A DNA stretch of 64,000 nt from Williamsia soli (GCF_017377795.1 NZ_JAFRDR010000001.1:62001-126000); one strand, 5' to 3'; shown: positions 23,887 to 33,281, counted from the stretch's first letter. The notes: generated by a model not told the origin, from the letters alone. Program-made: numbers and translations.

Positions 23887-25500
23887 TCATCCTGCGGCGG
23901 GCGACGATGTGGTTGTCGTGGTGGTGGTTTCGGTCGGCGCCGGCTCTGCGGTGACCGTGGGCTCGGGCGCCGCGGTGGGCGTTTGGGCCGTCGGCGGCGG
24001 TGCGACCGTGGTGGTCGGCGTCGTCGCCCACGTCGCAGAGGTCACCGCGACCGACTGCGGTCCGCTCGCCCCGATCAGCGACACCGTCCAGACACCCGCC
24101 GAGTCCGTCGCAGAGGCGACCGCCGAGGTCTGCAGGTTCGACGACAACACGGTGCGGGTCAATCCGTCCGTGCAGCTCAATACCACCGGCGAAGCGCTGG
24201 GGTCATCTGCCGTGCAGGTCACTACGGCACCGGCGCCGCTGAACGACAGGCTCGAGATGACATCGCCACTGCCCACGAACTGGGTGGGTGACGGCGGTGC
24301 GGGCGCGGCAGGGGGCGCGCTGAACGGAGCTTCGGGTGCTGCGGGCGCCGGCGCGGCAGCCGAGCTGGAGGCGCCTGGAGCCGGCGGCACCACCGCGGGA
24401 GATTCGACCGTGGTGCCGGCAGATGCCTGCGAGGTCGACTCCGACGGTCCCGCCGCGGTGTCGGTCGCCGACGATTCCGTCGTGCCGGGGGACTCCTGCG
24501 CCTGGCGCAGGACGTTCTCGGCCGGCTGACCGTCTGCTTGCACGCCATTTGCGTCCTGCAGGACCGGGTCGTCGGTGGTGAACGGGACGTTCAACTGCGC
24601 CGGCGTGGGAAGCGTGCCTGCCATCGGCGGGAGCCCGGTGGTGTCGAGGATGCCGCCTGCGGTGCGCAGGAACGGTACGAGGGTGTTGAGGTCGATGAGT
24701 GTCAACTGCTGCGGGGCAACAGCTTCCGGTCCGGCCACCACAGTGGTGGTGTTGTTGATGACGGTGGTGTGGTGGTTGTGGTAGTTCACGGACACCACTT
24801 CACGGGTCGCGTATCCGGGCCAGGGGGCGTTCACGGTTCGGTAGCCCGCCAACGGGGTGCTTGCCGGTGGTGCGAGCGGATTTCCGCACGAGCACTGCAC
24901 CCGTGGAACGCCATAGGCGTCGATGAGCACGGGGGTGCCGGCTTGCAGCACCGACTGATAAGGCGTCGCACCGCGTGAGGAGTAGGTGTGGTTGGTGACC
25001 CTGGTGTCGTTGCCGAGGACGACTGGGGTGAGGGTGTCCAGGTAGTAGGGGATCTGATCGACGGTGATGCCGAAGACCCCGGCCCACACCCTCGCCGTGG
25101 CGGGATTGCTCAGCAGATGGTTGGCCAAAGCTGCCGTGTCGCAGGGGGGTTCGTTCGAACTGGCGTAGAGACCGGGCGCGGTACCGTCGACGACCTGCCC
25201 GAGCGGCGTGGCACTGCCTCTGACGACGACGTTGCGCACGGCTGGGTCGAGCGGGCGGTTCGTCAGCGCCACCGTCGGTGAAAACGGTGCATTGCTGACA
25301 CTGCTCGCCGATTCGAGTACCAGTTCGGGGGCCGGGGTTGCCTGGGTCTTGCCCGCCCCGGTGAACATCATCACCGAGGCGACGCCCAGGACGCTGAGCA
25401 ACAGGGCGGCGACCACCGCGAGGACGAGGACGATGGTCCGGTTGCTCTTCGGAGTCGGCGGGATCGGGTGCGTCGGATACGTGCCGTACGGATAGCTCAT
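23887..25500 (-). CDS. DUF6777-like membrane-anchored protein with Pro/Ala/Thr-rich tail
   Basis: About 537 residues. After a short cytosolic Pro/Tyr-rich start (MSYPYGTYPTHPIPPTPKS), one transmembrane helix (TIVLVLAVVAALLLSVLGVA) anchors a large external part. The DUF6777-like segment contains DGTAPGLYASS, CDTAALANHLLSNPATARVW, YYLDTLTPVVLGNDTRVTNH and a Cys pair VQCSCGNPL. A long Ala/Pro/Ser/Thr low-complexity region follows, then a small beta domain and a Thr-rich end. ATG 25500 has GAGG upstream; a longer start at 25539 is less likely. The domain's function is not known. Confidence 0.8.
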   Translation of the reverse strand: MSYPYGTYPTHPIPPTPKSNRTIVLVLAVVAALLLSVLGVASVMMFTGAGKTQATPAPELVLESASSVSNAPFSPTVALTNRPLDPAVRNVVVRGSATPLGQVVDGTAPGLYASSNEPPCDTAALANHLLSNPATARVWAGVFGITVDQIPYYLDTLTPVVLGNDTRVTNHTYSSRGATPYQSVLQAGTPVLIDAYGVPRVQCSCGNPLAPPASTPLAGYRTVNAPWPGYATREVVSVNYHNHHTTVINNTTTVVAGPEAVAPQQLTLIDLNTLVPFLRTAGGILDTTGLPPMAGTLPTPAQLNVPFTTDDPVLQDANGVQADGQPAENVLRQAQESPGTTESSATDTAAGPSESTSQASAGTTVESPAVVPPAPGASSSAAAPAPAAPEAPFSAPPAAPAPPSPTQFVGSGDVISSLSFSGAGAVVTCTADDPSASPVVLSCTDGLTRTVLSSNLQTSAVASATDSAGVWTVSLIGASGPQSVAVTSATWATTPTTTVAPPPTAQTPTAAPEPTVTAEPAPTETTTTTTTSSPAAG

Positions 25501-25604
25501 GCGAGACCTCACAGGTTTTGGCGACCCACCCAGCGGCACGGCCTTCTGCTTGATTCTCTGATGTGGCGGCCGAAAGGTTTCACCTGTGCCGCAAGTTCAT
25601 ATGT

Positions 25605-26231
25605 TCAGGTGACGACCAACCGCGCGATGTCGGTGGCCTGCTGTTGCATCGGAACCTGCAAGGTCGTGGGGCCCTCGATCTCGATGGCGATCAGGGCCTC
25701 GTCGACGCAGATGGTCAGCTGCCCCTCGGCATCGGTCGAGTTCTCGAAGTCCTGGGTTTGCCACCAGGCCGATTCCCCCAGATCGTCGACCGGAATGACC
25801 GGGTACAGATGGTCGGAGGGTTCGACGCAGTGGACCATCCCGTCATCGAATTGTTCTGCGAACGACAGGTTCAGGTCTACTTCCACCTCCCCGTCGGAGG
25901 ATTCGAAACTGCACCCGACGGTCTTGTAGTTGAAGTCGTCGATGGTGCTGACTCCGCCGCTGGACTCCGTCGGCAGTTCGAAGTCGATGGAGAATATCGA
26001 GCCGAGGTCGTCATCTGTCAGGCCGGCGCAGTCGTCGCGCAGATCCGTGGCCGATGTGGCCGACGGGGTGGTGGCCGACACGGCTTCGGTCGTCGAAATC
26101 GGAGCCTGCGCGGACGAAGTCGTCGTGGACCTGCTTTCGTCCGACGAGCCCGCACCGCCGTCGGAGCAGCCGGCCAACACCGTCGTACCCAGCGCCGCCG
26201 CACAGAAGACTGTCGCCACTGCTCGTCGCAT
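25605..26231 (-). CDS. DUF3558-type lipoprotein
   Basis: A 208-residue lipoprotein. The signal peptide MRRAVATVFCAAALGTTVLA ends in lipobox LAGC, so Cys21 should be lipidated. A Ser/Thr linker is followed by a domain with DDCAGLTDDDLGSIF and GCSFESSDGEVEVDLNLSF, like the DUF3558 lipoproteins common in mycolata. ATG 26231 with GGGATGG upstream is the start; upstream frame is non-coding in character. Confidence 0.82.
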   Translation of the reverse strand: MRRAVATVFCAAALGTTVLAGCSDGGAGSSDESRSTTTSSAQAPISTTEAVSATTPSATSATDLRDDCAGLTDDDLGSIFSIDFELPTESSGGVSTIDDFNYKTVGCSFESSDGEVEVDLNLSFAEQFDDGMVHCVEPSDHLYPVIPVDDLGESAWWQTQDFENSTDAEGQLTICVDEALIAIEIEGPTTLQVPMQQQATDIARLVVT

Positions 26232-26358
26232 GATCCATCCCTGCTGTTCCGGGCCGCATCGGTCGGCCGTCGGAAACGAGAGTAGGACCAAGACGGTCAC
26301 TCCGGAACCGAAAATGTAGGGAGGTCCGGTGATCGCACGACGTGCAGTCGGCGACCGA

Positions 26359-26860
26359 TCATCGCGGAGTGTGGCGCAGGTGCCGACTGACATCACCGAA
26401 AAGGTCGATGGTGACCTGTCGGTCGGCGAACCTCCAGTGCCCATCCACGTAATCGAACCGGTCGGCGTAGCGTCCGGCGACGATGGTCTGCAGGGGCAAG
26501 TCCGACAGCGCCTGAAGAACCGTGAAATACGAACGGGCTGTTGCGATACCGGATTCCTCATCGATGTCGATGAGCAGGTTCGTCGTCACATGATTGGTCT
26601 TCCGGGGTGCCGTCGGCGTACGTGACCACGGTCTTTTCGAACATCTCCTGGAGGGCCTCTGCCCCGTTCGCCGACCCGCCGCCACCGCCGAACGTCGCGT
26701 GTTCCAGCAGCCTCCCGACACCGGCGAAGTCTCCGGCGTCGACCAGTTCGGCGTAAATGGCGATCAGATTCTGGATGGCCCGATCGCTCGATGTGAATCG
26801 TCTGTTCTCGGACTCGGCAAACACGGCAGCGGGCTCCTCACGGTTGGCGACGAAGCCCAT
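26359..26860 (-). pseudogene. SnoaL-like (NTF2-fold) protein gene, frameshifted
   Basis: The N-terminal frame (26860 downwards) encodes AIQNLIAIYAELVDAGDFAG and ALQEMFEKTVVTYADGTP, typical of the SnoaL-like fold. The other frame carries on at once as RKTNHVTTNLLIDIDEESG and ends VTIDLFGDVSRHLRHTPR at 26359. Restoring one C in the CCCC run at 26603-26606 fuses them into a complete protein of about 166 residues. It may be a sequencing deletion or a recent loss. It is followed by the convergent lipoprotein spacing region. Confidence 0.8.
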
Positions 26861-26902
26861 CGTGCCCTGCTGGGTGCGATCGAGGTGCGTGATCGGCCGT
26901 GC

Positions 26903-27904
26903 TCAGCGCTCGCTGTCCAGCGCCGCCATGTGTTCTTCCGGATACCGGGAACCGGCCGCAGCACCGGCAGGAACCGCAGCCTCTATGGTCGCCAACTCGT
27001 CCGGGGAGAGCCGGATGTCCACGCTGCGAAACGATTCCTCGAGTCGGGCCACCCGGCGGGTGCCGATCAGCGGCACGATGTCGTCGCCCTGGGCCAGCAC
27101 CCATGCGATCGCCAACTGCGCGACGGTGACGTCGCGCTGGGCCGCGATCCGGGCCAGCGGCTCGACCAGGGTCAGGTTCCTGGTCAAGTTCTCACCCTGG
27201 AACCGCGGGCTGTGCGAACGGAAGTCGGTCGGCTCGAGCTGGGTGTCCGAGGTGATGGCGTTGCCCAGCAGGCCCCGGGAGAGAACGCCGTAGGCGGTGA
27301 TGCCTATGCCGAGCTCGCGCGCGACAGAGCGGATCTCGTCCTCGATCCCTCTCGAGATCAGCGAGTACTCGATCTGCAGGTCGGCGATCGGGTGCACCGC
27401 GGCGGCGCGGCGGATGGTGTCGCTGCCGACCTCCGAGAGTCCGATGTGTCGAACGTATCCGGCGTCGACCAGTTCGGCGATGGCTCCGACGGTGTCCTCG
27501 ATCGGAACGGTGGGGTCGAGACGGCCGGGTCGATAGATGTCGATGTGGTCGACGCCGAGTCTGGTCAGGGTGTAGTTGAGGAAGTTCTTCACCGCAGCCG
27601 GCCGGGTGTCGAAGCCGACCCAGTTGCCACCGGGGGCGATCATGCCACCGAACTTGACGCTGAGTTGGACGTCGTCGCGGTTGCGGTCACGGAGCGCTCG
27701 CCCGATCAGGAGCTCATTGTGACCCATGCCGTAGAAGTCGCCGGTGTCGATGAGGGTGACTCCCGCGTCGATGGCGGCGTGGATGGTTGCGATCGATTCT
27801 TTGTCGTCGGCAGCTCCGTACGAGCCGGACATGCCCATCGCCCCCAATCCGACGCGAGAGACCGAGGGACCTGTTTTTCCGAGTGTTGCCTGTTGAATGC
27901 TCAT
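26903..27904 (-). CDS. aldo/keto reductase
   Basis: A 333-residue NADPH-dependent (beta/alpha)8 reductase. The catalytic tetrad region is visible: DTGDFYGMG (Asp and Tyr), SVKFG (Lys) and a conserved position before HIDIYRPGRLDP. The C-terminal coenzyme site has VPLIGTRRVARLEE. It acts on carbonyl compounds of unknown identity. It is divergent from an XRE regulator 113 bp away, which may control it. Confidence 0.94.
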   Translation of the reverse strand: MSIQQATLGKTGPSVSRVGLGAMGMSGSYGAADDKESIATIHAAIDAGVTLIDTGDFYGMGHNELLIGRALRDRNRDDVQLSVKFGGMIAPGGNWVGFDTRPAAVKNFLNYTLTRLGVDHIDIYRPGRLDPTVPIEDTVGAIAELVDAGYVRHIGLSEVGSDTIRRAAAVHPIADLQIEYSLISRGIEDEIRSVARELGIGITAYGVLSRGLLGNAITSDTQLEPTDFRSHSPRFQGENLTRNLTLVEPLARIAAQRDVTVAQLAIAWVLAQGDDIVPLIGTRRVARLEESFRSVDIRLSPDELATIEAAVPAGAAAGSRYPEEHMAALDSER

Positions 27905-28017
27905 GCACAGAGACTGCAGCGGATGTGGAGTCGGTGGCAGAGACCGGTCATCGGGGGATCGCCGGTCCCTGGATGGTGAGCTGGGGACGGTGCACAGTGG
28001 ACGGGGTGAGCAACCGA

Positions 28018-28875
28018 ATGGACCGCGCCGAACTGGCCGACTTCCTGCGCCGCCGTCGCGCGGCCCTGGTCCCGCGTGATGTGGGACTGCCCGAAGGTAT
28101 CCGCAGGCGCACGCCAGGGCTACGCCGCGACGAGGTCGCGTCGCTGGCGGGAATGTCCACCGACTACTACACCCGTCTCGAACAGTCTCGCGGTCCTCAT
28201 CCGTCGACGCAGATCGTCGCGTCGATGGCCCGTGCGCTGCGCCTCACCGACGACGAACGTGACCACCTGTATCTGCTGAGCGGCCACGCGCCGCCACCGC
28301 GCATCGGCGGGGACTCCCACGTCGGGCCCGGGCTGCTGCATCTGCTCGACAAACTCGACGACATCCCCGCCTGCGTGGTCTCCGATCTCGGCGAAACGCT
28401 TGCCCAGAACCGGATGAACGTGCTGCTGGTCGGCGACCAATCGACGGTGACCGGACTCGACCGGTTCCACACCTGGCGCTGGTTCACCGATCCTGAAACC
28501 CGGACCCGGTTCAATTCCGAGGACTGGACTCGAATGAGTCGCAAGCATGTGAGCGACCTACGGGCCATAGCGGCCAAACGCGGCGGCGACGTCGTGGTGG
28601 CAGAACTGGTCGGCGCGCTGCAATCGGTGAGCGACGAGTTCGTCGGACTGTGGTCTGAGCACCACGTGGCCACCAGGACCAGCGCGCTCAAGAGGTTCAT
28701 CCATCCGGAGGTCGGCGAGATCGCCTTGCTCTGCGAAACACTGGTCACCCAGAAGGAAGATCAGCACCTGCTCGTCTACTTTCCGCAACCCGGCACGGAG
28801 GCGAGAGAGCGACTCGATCTGCTCGGAGTCATCGGGACCCAGGTCCTCGGAGATGGTGAGCACCTGACCAACTAG
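28018..28875 (+). CDS. XRE-family regulator with MmyB-like ligand-binding domain
   Basis: A 285-residue regulator. The helix-turn-helix lies at about residues 6-78 (LRRDEVASLAGMSTDYYTRL, then EQSRGPHPSTQIVASMARAL). The MmyB-like domain follows (CVVSDLGETLAQNRMNVLLV, FIHPEVGEIALLCETL). ATG 28018 with GGGGTGAG seven bases upstream is preferred; GTG 28006 is possible. Such regulators usually sit divergent to the oxidoreductase they control, as with the aldo/keto reductase here. Confidence 0.92.
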   Translation: MDRAELADFLRRRRAALVPRDVGLPEGIRRRTPGLRRDEVASLAGMSTDYYTRLEQSRGPHPSTQIVASMARALRLTDDERDHLYLLSGHAPPPRIGGDSHVGPGLLHLLDKLDDIPACVVSDLGETLAQNRMNVLLVGDQSTVTGLDRFHTWRWFTDPETRTRFNSEDWTRMSRKHVSDLRAIAAKRGGDVVVAELVGALQSVSDEFVGLWSEHHVATRTSALKRFIHPEVGEIALLCETLVTQKEDQHLLVYFPQPGTEARERLDLLGVIGTQVLGDGEHLTN

Positions 28876-28936
28876 ATCTGGCGGGTTCGTCGCATTTCTT
28901 CAAGCCACGGCATCGGTGTCGTGCGACACTCAGGTC

Positions 28937-29524
28937 ATGACAACCACAACAGTTGACCTGCTCCGACCGGTATTGGCCGATCTCGCAGTCGTGGTCGAGA
29001 ACTCCGGCGGGCACGAGAGCGCACCGACCCCGTGTACCGAACTCGATGTGGCACAGCTGCGTAACCACATCGCGGGGTGGCTGACCACGTTCGCCTCCGG
29101 ATTCGCCGATCCCGAAGGACGGGCCGAGGCCGCCGGCGCCGACGTGCCACCGGCGGCCGCAGACGCCGCTGCGGCGATCCGCTCCGCTGCGGACCGCCTC
29201 GACACCGCCGTGAGATCCGGAGCCGACCAGCGACCGCTGTACCTCGGTGAGAGTCCGATGCCCGGTGAGATGGCGATGTCGATGATCCTGTGGGAGTACA
29301 TCGTTCACGGCTGGGATCTGGCGGTGGCGACCGGTCAGGAGTGGGACCCGGCCCCTGAGGCGGCCGCGGTATCCGCGGAGTTCGCGCCGACCATGCTGAC
29401 CGACGACTACCAGGGCCCGGGCAAGACCTTCGGCCCGCGAGTGGAGACATCGGCCGACGCCACTGACCTCGACACCTTGCTGGGACTGTCCGGCCGTGAT
29501 CCGCACTGGAGCGCCCCCGCCTGA
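28937..29524 (+). CDS. TIGR03086 / DinB-like metal-binding fold protein
   Basis: A 195-residue four-helix protein of the mycothiol-dependent maleylpyruvate isomerase / DinB-like superfamily. PTPCTELDVAQLRNHIAGWL holds the first His position and EYIVHGWDLAVATGQ the typical second. Members are thought to be thiol-dependent enzymes. ATG 28937 is chosen from the family pattern (VDLLRPVLADLAVVVE). It is monocistronic or precedes the small membrane gene. Confidence 0.88.
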   Translation: MTTTTVDLLRPVLADLAVVVENSGGHESAPTPCTELDVAQLRNHIAGWLTTFASGFADPEGRAEAAGADVPPAAADAAAAIRSAADRLDTAVRSGADQRPLYLGESPMPGEMAMSMILWEYIVHGWDLAVATGQEWDPAPEAAAVSAEFAPTMLTDDYQGPGKTFGPRVETSADATDLDTLLGLSGRDPHWSAPA

Positions 29525-29564
29525 CCGTAACCGCCCGAATCTGCTTCGGCGGTAGAGTCGGCGT

Positions 29565-29861
29565 GTGACCGAAACCTTCACCGCACCTGTTGTCGCCGCC
29601 GGACTCATCGGCGGATTCGCTGCCGCCAGATACAGCGGCCGTCGCGAACTCGGTGGGGTCGTACTCGCCGCCGCGGGCGCCTGGTGCACGACCGAATGGT
29701 TCAAGGCCAAGGGGCCGGTCGTGGCCGGTTCGCTCCTCGGCGGCTATCTCGTCGCCTTCGGCGCTTCGCATCCGCTGACCAAGAAGATCGGCGCCTGGCC
29801 CGCAGTGTTCGCGGTGACCACCGCGGCCGCCGGTGCGGCATACGCGGTCGCCGACCACTGA
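29565..29861 (+). CDS. small membrane protein
   Basis: 98 residues starting at GTG 29565. Three hydrophobic stretches can be seen: VVAAGLIGGFAAARYSG, GGVVLAAAGAWCTTEWF and AVFAVTTAAAGAAYAVA. There is no catalytic motif. It lies 36 bp before the histidine kinase gene in the same direction and may be co-transcribed with it. The family is known in actinobacteria only as hypothetical. Confidence 0.7.
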   Translation: MTETFTAPVVAAGLIGGFAAARYSGRRELGGVVLAAAGAWCTTEWFKAKGPVVAGSLLGGYLVAFGASHPLTKKIGAWPAVFAVTTAAAGAAYAVADH

Positions 29862-29897
29862 TCCACCACCGTCCGATGCCGACGTGAGCGACCACTG

Positions 29898-31103
29898 ATG
29901 TCCGGGCTCGCGCTCACCATTGGTCTGCTCGCGGTGCTGCTCGTGGTGGTGGCGGCCGTCGCCCTGCGGGTCCGCACTCGGCCGACCCTGACGACGCCGG
30001 CCGAACGGGCGGTCCATGCGACGCTGCACACCGCTTCGATGGCGGCCCGTCCATTACGGCGTGGACTGGACGCGGACTCCGCGGCCGAGGCGGCGCCTCA
30101 CCTGCGTGGGCTCACCGCAGCCGATGCTCTCGGTCTTGCCGACGCGAACGGCGTCGTCCTCGCTTGGACCGGTCCACACGGGCGTCTGAGCACGCACTTC
30201 GCCGACGCTGCGGTCCGCGCCTCCGAAGAGGGTCGGCGAATCCTCATCAAGGCCGACCAACTCGACGAACCCGGCGTCCGGGCGCTGGTGGTGCAGCCAC
30301 TCCTGCCGGGTGAGTCCGGATCGGTGGGGGTGATGGGCGTGGTGACCCGCACCCAACCGGGGCCAGGAATGCTGTCGGCGATCGCCGAGGTGGCGCGTTA
30401 CGCGGGCAATCAGATCGAGCTCGCCGAACTGGACGCGTCGCGGGCCCGGCTCGACCGCGCCGAGGTCCGCGCCCTCCGCGCACAGATCAGCCCGCATTTC
30501 ATCTACAACGCACTCGGAACCGTTGCGTCGTTCGTGCGCACCGATCCCGAACAAGCCCGTGAACTGATCCTCGAGTTCGCCGACTTCACCCGGTACTCAT
30601 TCCGTGCGGCAGGGGAGTACACGGTGCTCGCCGACGAATTGCGCAACATCGATCGCTACCTGACGCTCGAACGCGCCCGGTTCGGCGGCTCGCTCGAGGT
30701 CCGGCTCCAGGTGGCGCCCGAGGTACTCAACGTGGTGTTGCCGTTCCTGGCCCTCCAGCCTTTGGTGGAAAATGCTGTGCGCCATGGTATTTCAAGCAAG
30801 CCCGACGGTGGAACGGTGACCATCGTTGCCGCGGACGAGGGTACCGATTGCGTGATCAGCGTCGAAGACGACGGTATCGGGATGGACCCCGACCTCCTGC
30901 GGTCCGGCGATCTCGACGCCATCATCTCGGGCGTGAGCGGTCACGGCGCCGGCGAGAGCGCTCACGTGGGGCTGGCCAACGTCGACGACAGACTGCGCGC
31001 GGCGTTCGGGAACGACTACGGGTTGGTGGTGGAGACGGCACCCGGGGCCGGCACCAAGGTCAGCATGAGGGTGCCGAAGTTCCGTCCCGGTGTGGCGGTG
31101 TGA
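29898..31103 (+). CDS. LytS-type sensor histidine kinase
   Basis: A 401-residue kinase with a single N-terminal membrane helix (4-24), a GAF-like sensor region (about 60-170) and a His_kinase/HATPase module. The phosphoacceptor is His200 in QISPHFIYNAL. The N box is LQPLVENAVRHGIS, the G1 box VEDDGIGMD and the G2 region GHGAGESAHVGLANV. It phosphorylates a LytTR-class regulator, found 980 bp downstream beyond an antiparallel pseudogene. The neighbouring symporters suggest sensing of a small carboxylate such as acetate or pyruvate. Confidence 0.94.
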   Translation: MSGLALTIGLLAVLLVVVAAVALRVRTRPTLTTPAERAVHATLHTASMAARPLRRGLDADSAAEAAPHLRGLTAADALGLADANGVVLAWTGPHGRLSTHFADAAVRASEEGRRILIKADQLDEPGVRALVVQPLLPGESGSVGVMGVVTRTQPGPGMLSAIAEVARYAGNQIELAELDASRARLDRAEVRALRAQISPHFIYNALGTVASFVRTDPEQARELILEFADFTRYSFRAAGEYTVLADELRNIDRYLTLERARFGGSLEVRLQVAPEVLNVVLPFLALQPLVENAVRHGISSKPDGGTVTIVAADEGTDCVISVEDDGIGMDPDLLRSGDLDAIISGVSGHGAGESAHVGLANVDDRLRAAFGNDYGLVVETAPGAGTKVSMRVPKFRPGVAV

Positions 31104-31112
31104 CTGCGGTCG

Positions 31113-31960
31113 TCATCGCGGGGAGACAGTGGCGTTGTCGGCCACGAATCTGCGAACCAGGACTTTCTGGATCTTGCCGCTGGGCGTGCGGGGAAACTCC
31201 TGGACACCGTGGATCTCCTCGTCAATCGTCCCGATGTCACCGGTGCGGTACCAGCCCTCGCTGTCGAAAACGGTGTCGGTCAAGACATCGTCGGTGTAGC
31301 CGATGAACAGATCTGGTCCGCGGGAGAGGATCTCGCCATCGTCGGCGAGCGCGATCTCGACACCTGCGAGGGCGCGACCGCGGGGTGAAGCCGGGATGTT
31401 CGAGCAGGCTCGTCACGAAGAACGGTGCCCCTCCGCCGACCTTCACACCGCGCTCCTCCATGAGCGCTATCACGCGCTCCGGATCCCAGATGTCGATGAG
31501 ATGCACCCGGATGCCCACTCATCACCGGCAGCAGCAGTGCGCTGACCATCCCGATGAAGTGGCCGACAGGTGCTCCGGTGATCTGTGGATGGCTGTCGGC
31601 AGGGTGTCGTGAACCGAGTTGTCGCGTCTCGAATCCCAGGGTGCGATGGCTGTGCACCACGCCTTTGGCTGCGGTCGTGGTCCCGGATGTGAAGGCGATC
31701 AGGGCAGGGTCGGAGGGATCGATCGGCACCGTGTCGGTGAAGGGGTCCGACGCCTCGGGCTCGGAGTCCGCCAGCCAATCGGCGTGCTGCCGTTCCACCA
31801 CGGCGAAGGTGCCCGGCCACGGCCGGGTTGCCGAGTGCACCTCGAAGGTGATGTCGCCGTGCTCTGCCAAACCGCTGCTCAACAGGTCTCCGATGGTGTC
31901 ATCGGTCCACCAACCACTCTTCACGTAGTGCGCTGCGAGGTGGTCGGGGGTGAGACGCAT
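31113..31960 (-). pseudogene. acyl-CoA ligase remnant with several deletions and frameshifts
   Basis: Fragments of an AMP-forming acyl-CoA synthetase in the correct order: an N-terminal start (MRLTPDHLAAHYVKSGWW), the A3 loop LIAFTSGTTTAAKGVVHSH, HFIGMVSALLLPVMSG, then in another frame IRVHLIDIWDPERVIALMEE, then in a third frame EIALADDGEILSRGPDLF, GWYRTGDIG and the C-terminal FPRTPSGKIQKVLVRRF. Large internal segments are missing, including the region between about residues 50 and 150 of a normal enzyme and most of the C-terminal hinge domain. About 280 codons remain of roughly 540. It is a true pseudogene, antiparallel between the kinase and its regulator. Confidence 0.9.
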
Positions 31961-32072
31961 GCAGACACTCCCATTCAATCATTGTTAACATTGACAGGAT
32001 AGAATTGTTGCACGCCATCTCTTGCGGCGGCGCCGAGTACGCCATCGCACTTCGACGTGTTCGACGTGGCAC

Positions 32073-32084
32073 TATAGATACGTT
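32073..32084 (+). promoter_or_regulatory. -10-like element for the LytTR regulator, probable leaderless start
   Basis: TATAGAT (32073-32079) ends five bases before the GTG at 32085, with TTCGAC at 32051 as a weak -35. The spacing places transcription start at or next to the GTG, so the mRNA is probably leaderless, which is common in actinobacteria. Confidence 0.45.
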
Positions 32085-32897
32085 GTGACGCAGAACTCAT
32101 CGCCGCCGAACCGGCACGGACCGCTGACGGTGCTGGCTGTCGACGATGAGGCACCCGCCCTCGACGAGTTGGCCTATCTGCTCGGTAACGAAGAGGCTGT
32201 CGGCGAGGTGGTGACGGCTGCGGACGCCACAACTGCCCTGCGGGTGATCAAAGATCGGCCCGACACGATCGACGCGGTGTTCCTCGACATCAACATGCCC
32301 GGCCTCGACGGTCTCGAACTGGCCGGGGTGCTGGCTGCGTTCGCCAATCCGCCCGCCGTGGTGTTCGTGACCGCGCACGACGATCGCGCGGTCCGGGCGT
32401 TCGACCTCGGCGCCGTTGACTACCTGCTCAAACCACTTCGAGCACAACGGCTCTCCGAATCAGTGCGAAGGGTGGTCGAACTTCGAGAGCAGCGTGACGT
32501 GTCGACCACCCCGCCAGGTCCCACCGCGGAAGCCGATTCCGATGAGGTGATCGCCGTCGAGATGGGTGGTGCCACCACTCTCGTCCAACGCTCGGCGGTG
32601 TTGTGGGTCGAAGCAGAGGGCGACTACTCCAGACTGCACACCGAGACCGGCTCCCACCTGGTCCGAATACCTATCTCGACTCTCGAAAACCGATGGGAGA
32701 AAGCGGGATTCCTCCGGGTGCACCGCTCCTACCTGGTGTTGCTGCGACGGGTCACCGGGATTCGCACCGTCGGATCGGGGACCGTGGTCTGTCTCGGTCC
32801 CGGCCAGGACGGTGCCCCCGTCGAACTCCCGGTCAGTCGGCGGCATACGCGCGAACTCAAAGACCGTCTGGTTCGAAGCTCCAAGCAGGGTCGATGA
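32085..32897 (+). CDS. LytTR-family response regulator
   Basis: A 270-residue regulator. The receiver domain (about 14-135) has the acidic pair AVDDE, phosphoacceptor Asp68 in VFLDINMPGLDG, and Lys in DYLLKPL. The LytTR DNA-binding domain (about 160-262) shows VLWVEAEGDYSRLHT and FLRVHRSYLV. GTG 32085 is the start. Its stop overlaps the next gene (ATGA), so it is coupled to a symporter group. It is almost surely the partner of the LytS-type kinase and regulates the downstream symporters. Confidence 0.94.
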   Translation: MTQNSSPPNRHGPLTVLAVDDEAPALDELAYLLGNEEAVGEVVTAADATTALRVIKDRPDTIDAVFLDINMPGLDGLELAGVLAAFANPPAVVFVTAHDDRAVRAFDLGAVDYLLKPLRAQRLSESVRRVVELREQRDVSTTPPGPTAEADSDEVIAVEMGGATTLVQRSAVLWVEAEGDYSRLHTETGSHLVRIPISTLENRWEKAGFLRVHRSYLVLLRRVTGIRTVGSGTVVCLGPGQDGAPVELPVSRRHTRELKDRLVRSSKQGR

Positions 32898-33268
32898 CCT
32901 CCCCGGCCGGCGCCCCGCGGCCCCGCGAACGCGTGGTGCTCGCCAAGCGTCGCGGGGCTCGAAAAGTCCGCTCACGGGTAGAGGTGCAAGAGCACACGGA
33001 GGTCGGCGATGCCCTGATCCGCGGTCTGATGCGAGCTCAGCTCGGACTGGCCTTACGGCTGGGTGGCCTGACCCTGCTGGTGCTGGGAGCGATCCCGTTG
33101 CTGGCGGCCATCTTCCCCGAGCTCTCGGACGTGACGGTGTTCGGTGTCAGACTTCCGTGGCTGGTGCTCGGTGCGGGGGTCTACCCGATGTTGCTGGCCG
33201 TGTGCTGGCTCTACAACCGGCTGGCGGACCGCAACGAACACGAGTTCGCCGACCTGGTCGACGACTGA
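32894..33268 (+). CDS. small two-TM membrane protein preceding a symporter
   Basis: A 124-residue protein. A basic N-terminus (PRERVVLAKRRGARKVRSRV) is followed by two helices, LRLGGLTLLVLGAIPLLAAI and LPWLVLGAGVYPMLLAVCWL, and a short acidic tail. The layout parallels DUF485 partners of acetate-type symporters, though the sequence is divergent. It overlaps the response regulator gene by four bases and lies 13 bp before the symporter, so it is probably an accessory subunit. Confidence 0.75.
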   Translation: MTSPAGAPRPRERVVLAKRRGARKVRSRVEVQEHTEVGDALIRGLMRAQLGLALRLGGLTLLVLGAIPLLAAIFPELSDVTVFGVRLPWLVLGAGVYPMLLAVCWLYNRLADRNEHEFADLVDD

Positions 33269-33281
33269 CGCAACCCTGAAG

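Noticed and set aside
26594-27979. A 461-residue plus-strand frame opposite the aldo/keto reductase and SnoaL-like gene
   Set aside because: Antisense to a convincing aldo/keto reductase; Val/Asp/Gly-rich shadow composition and no motif.
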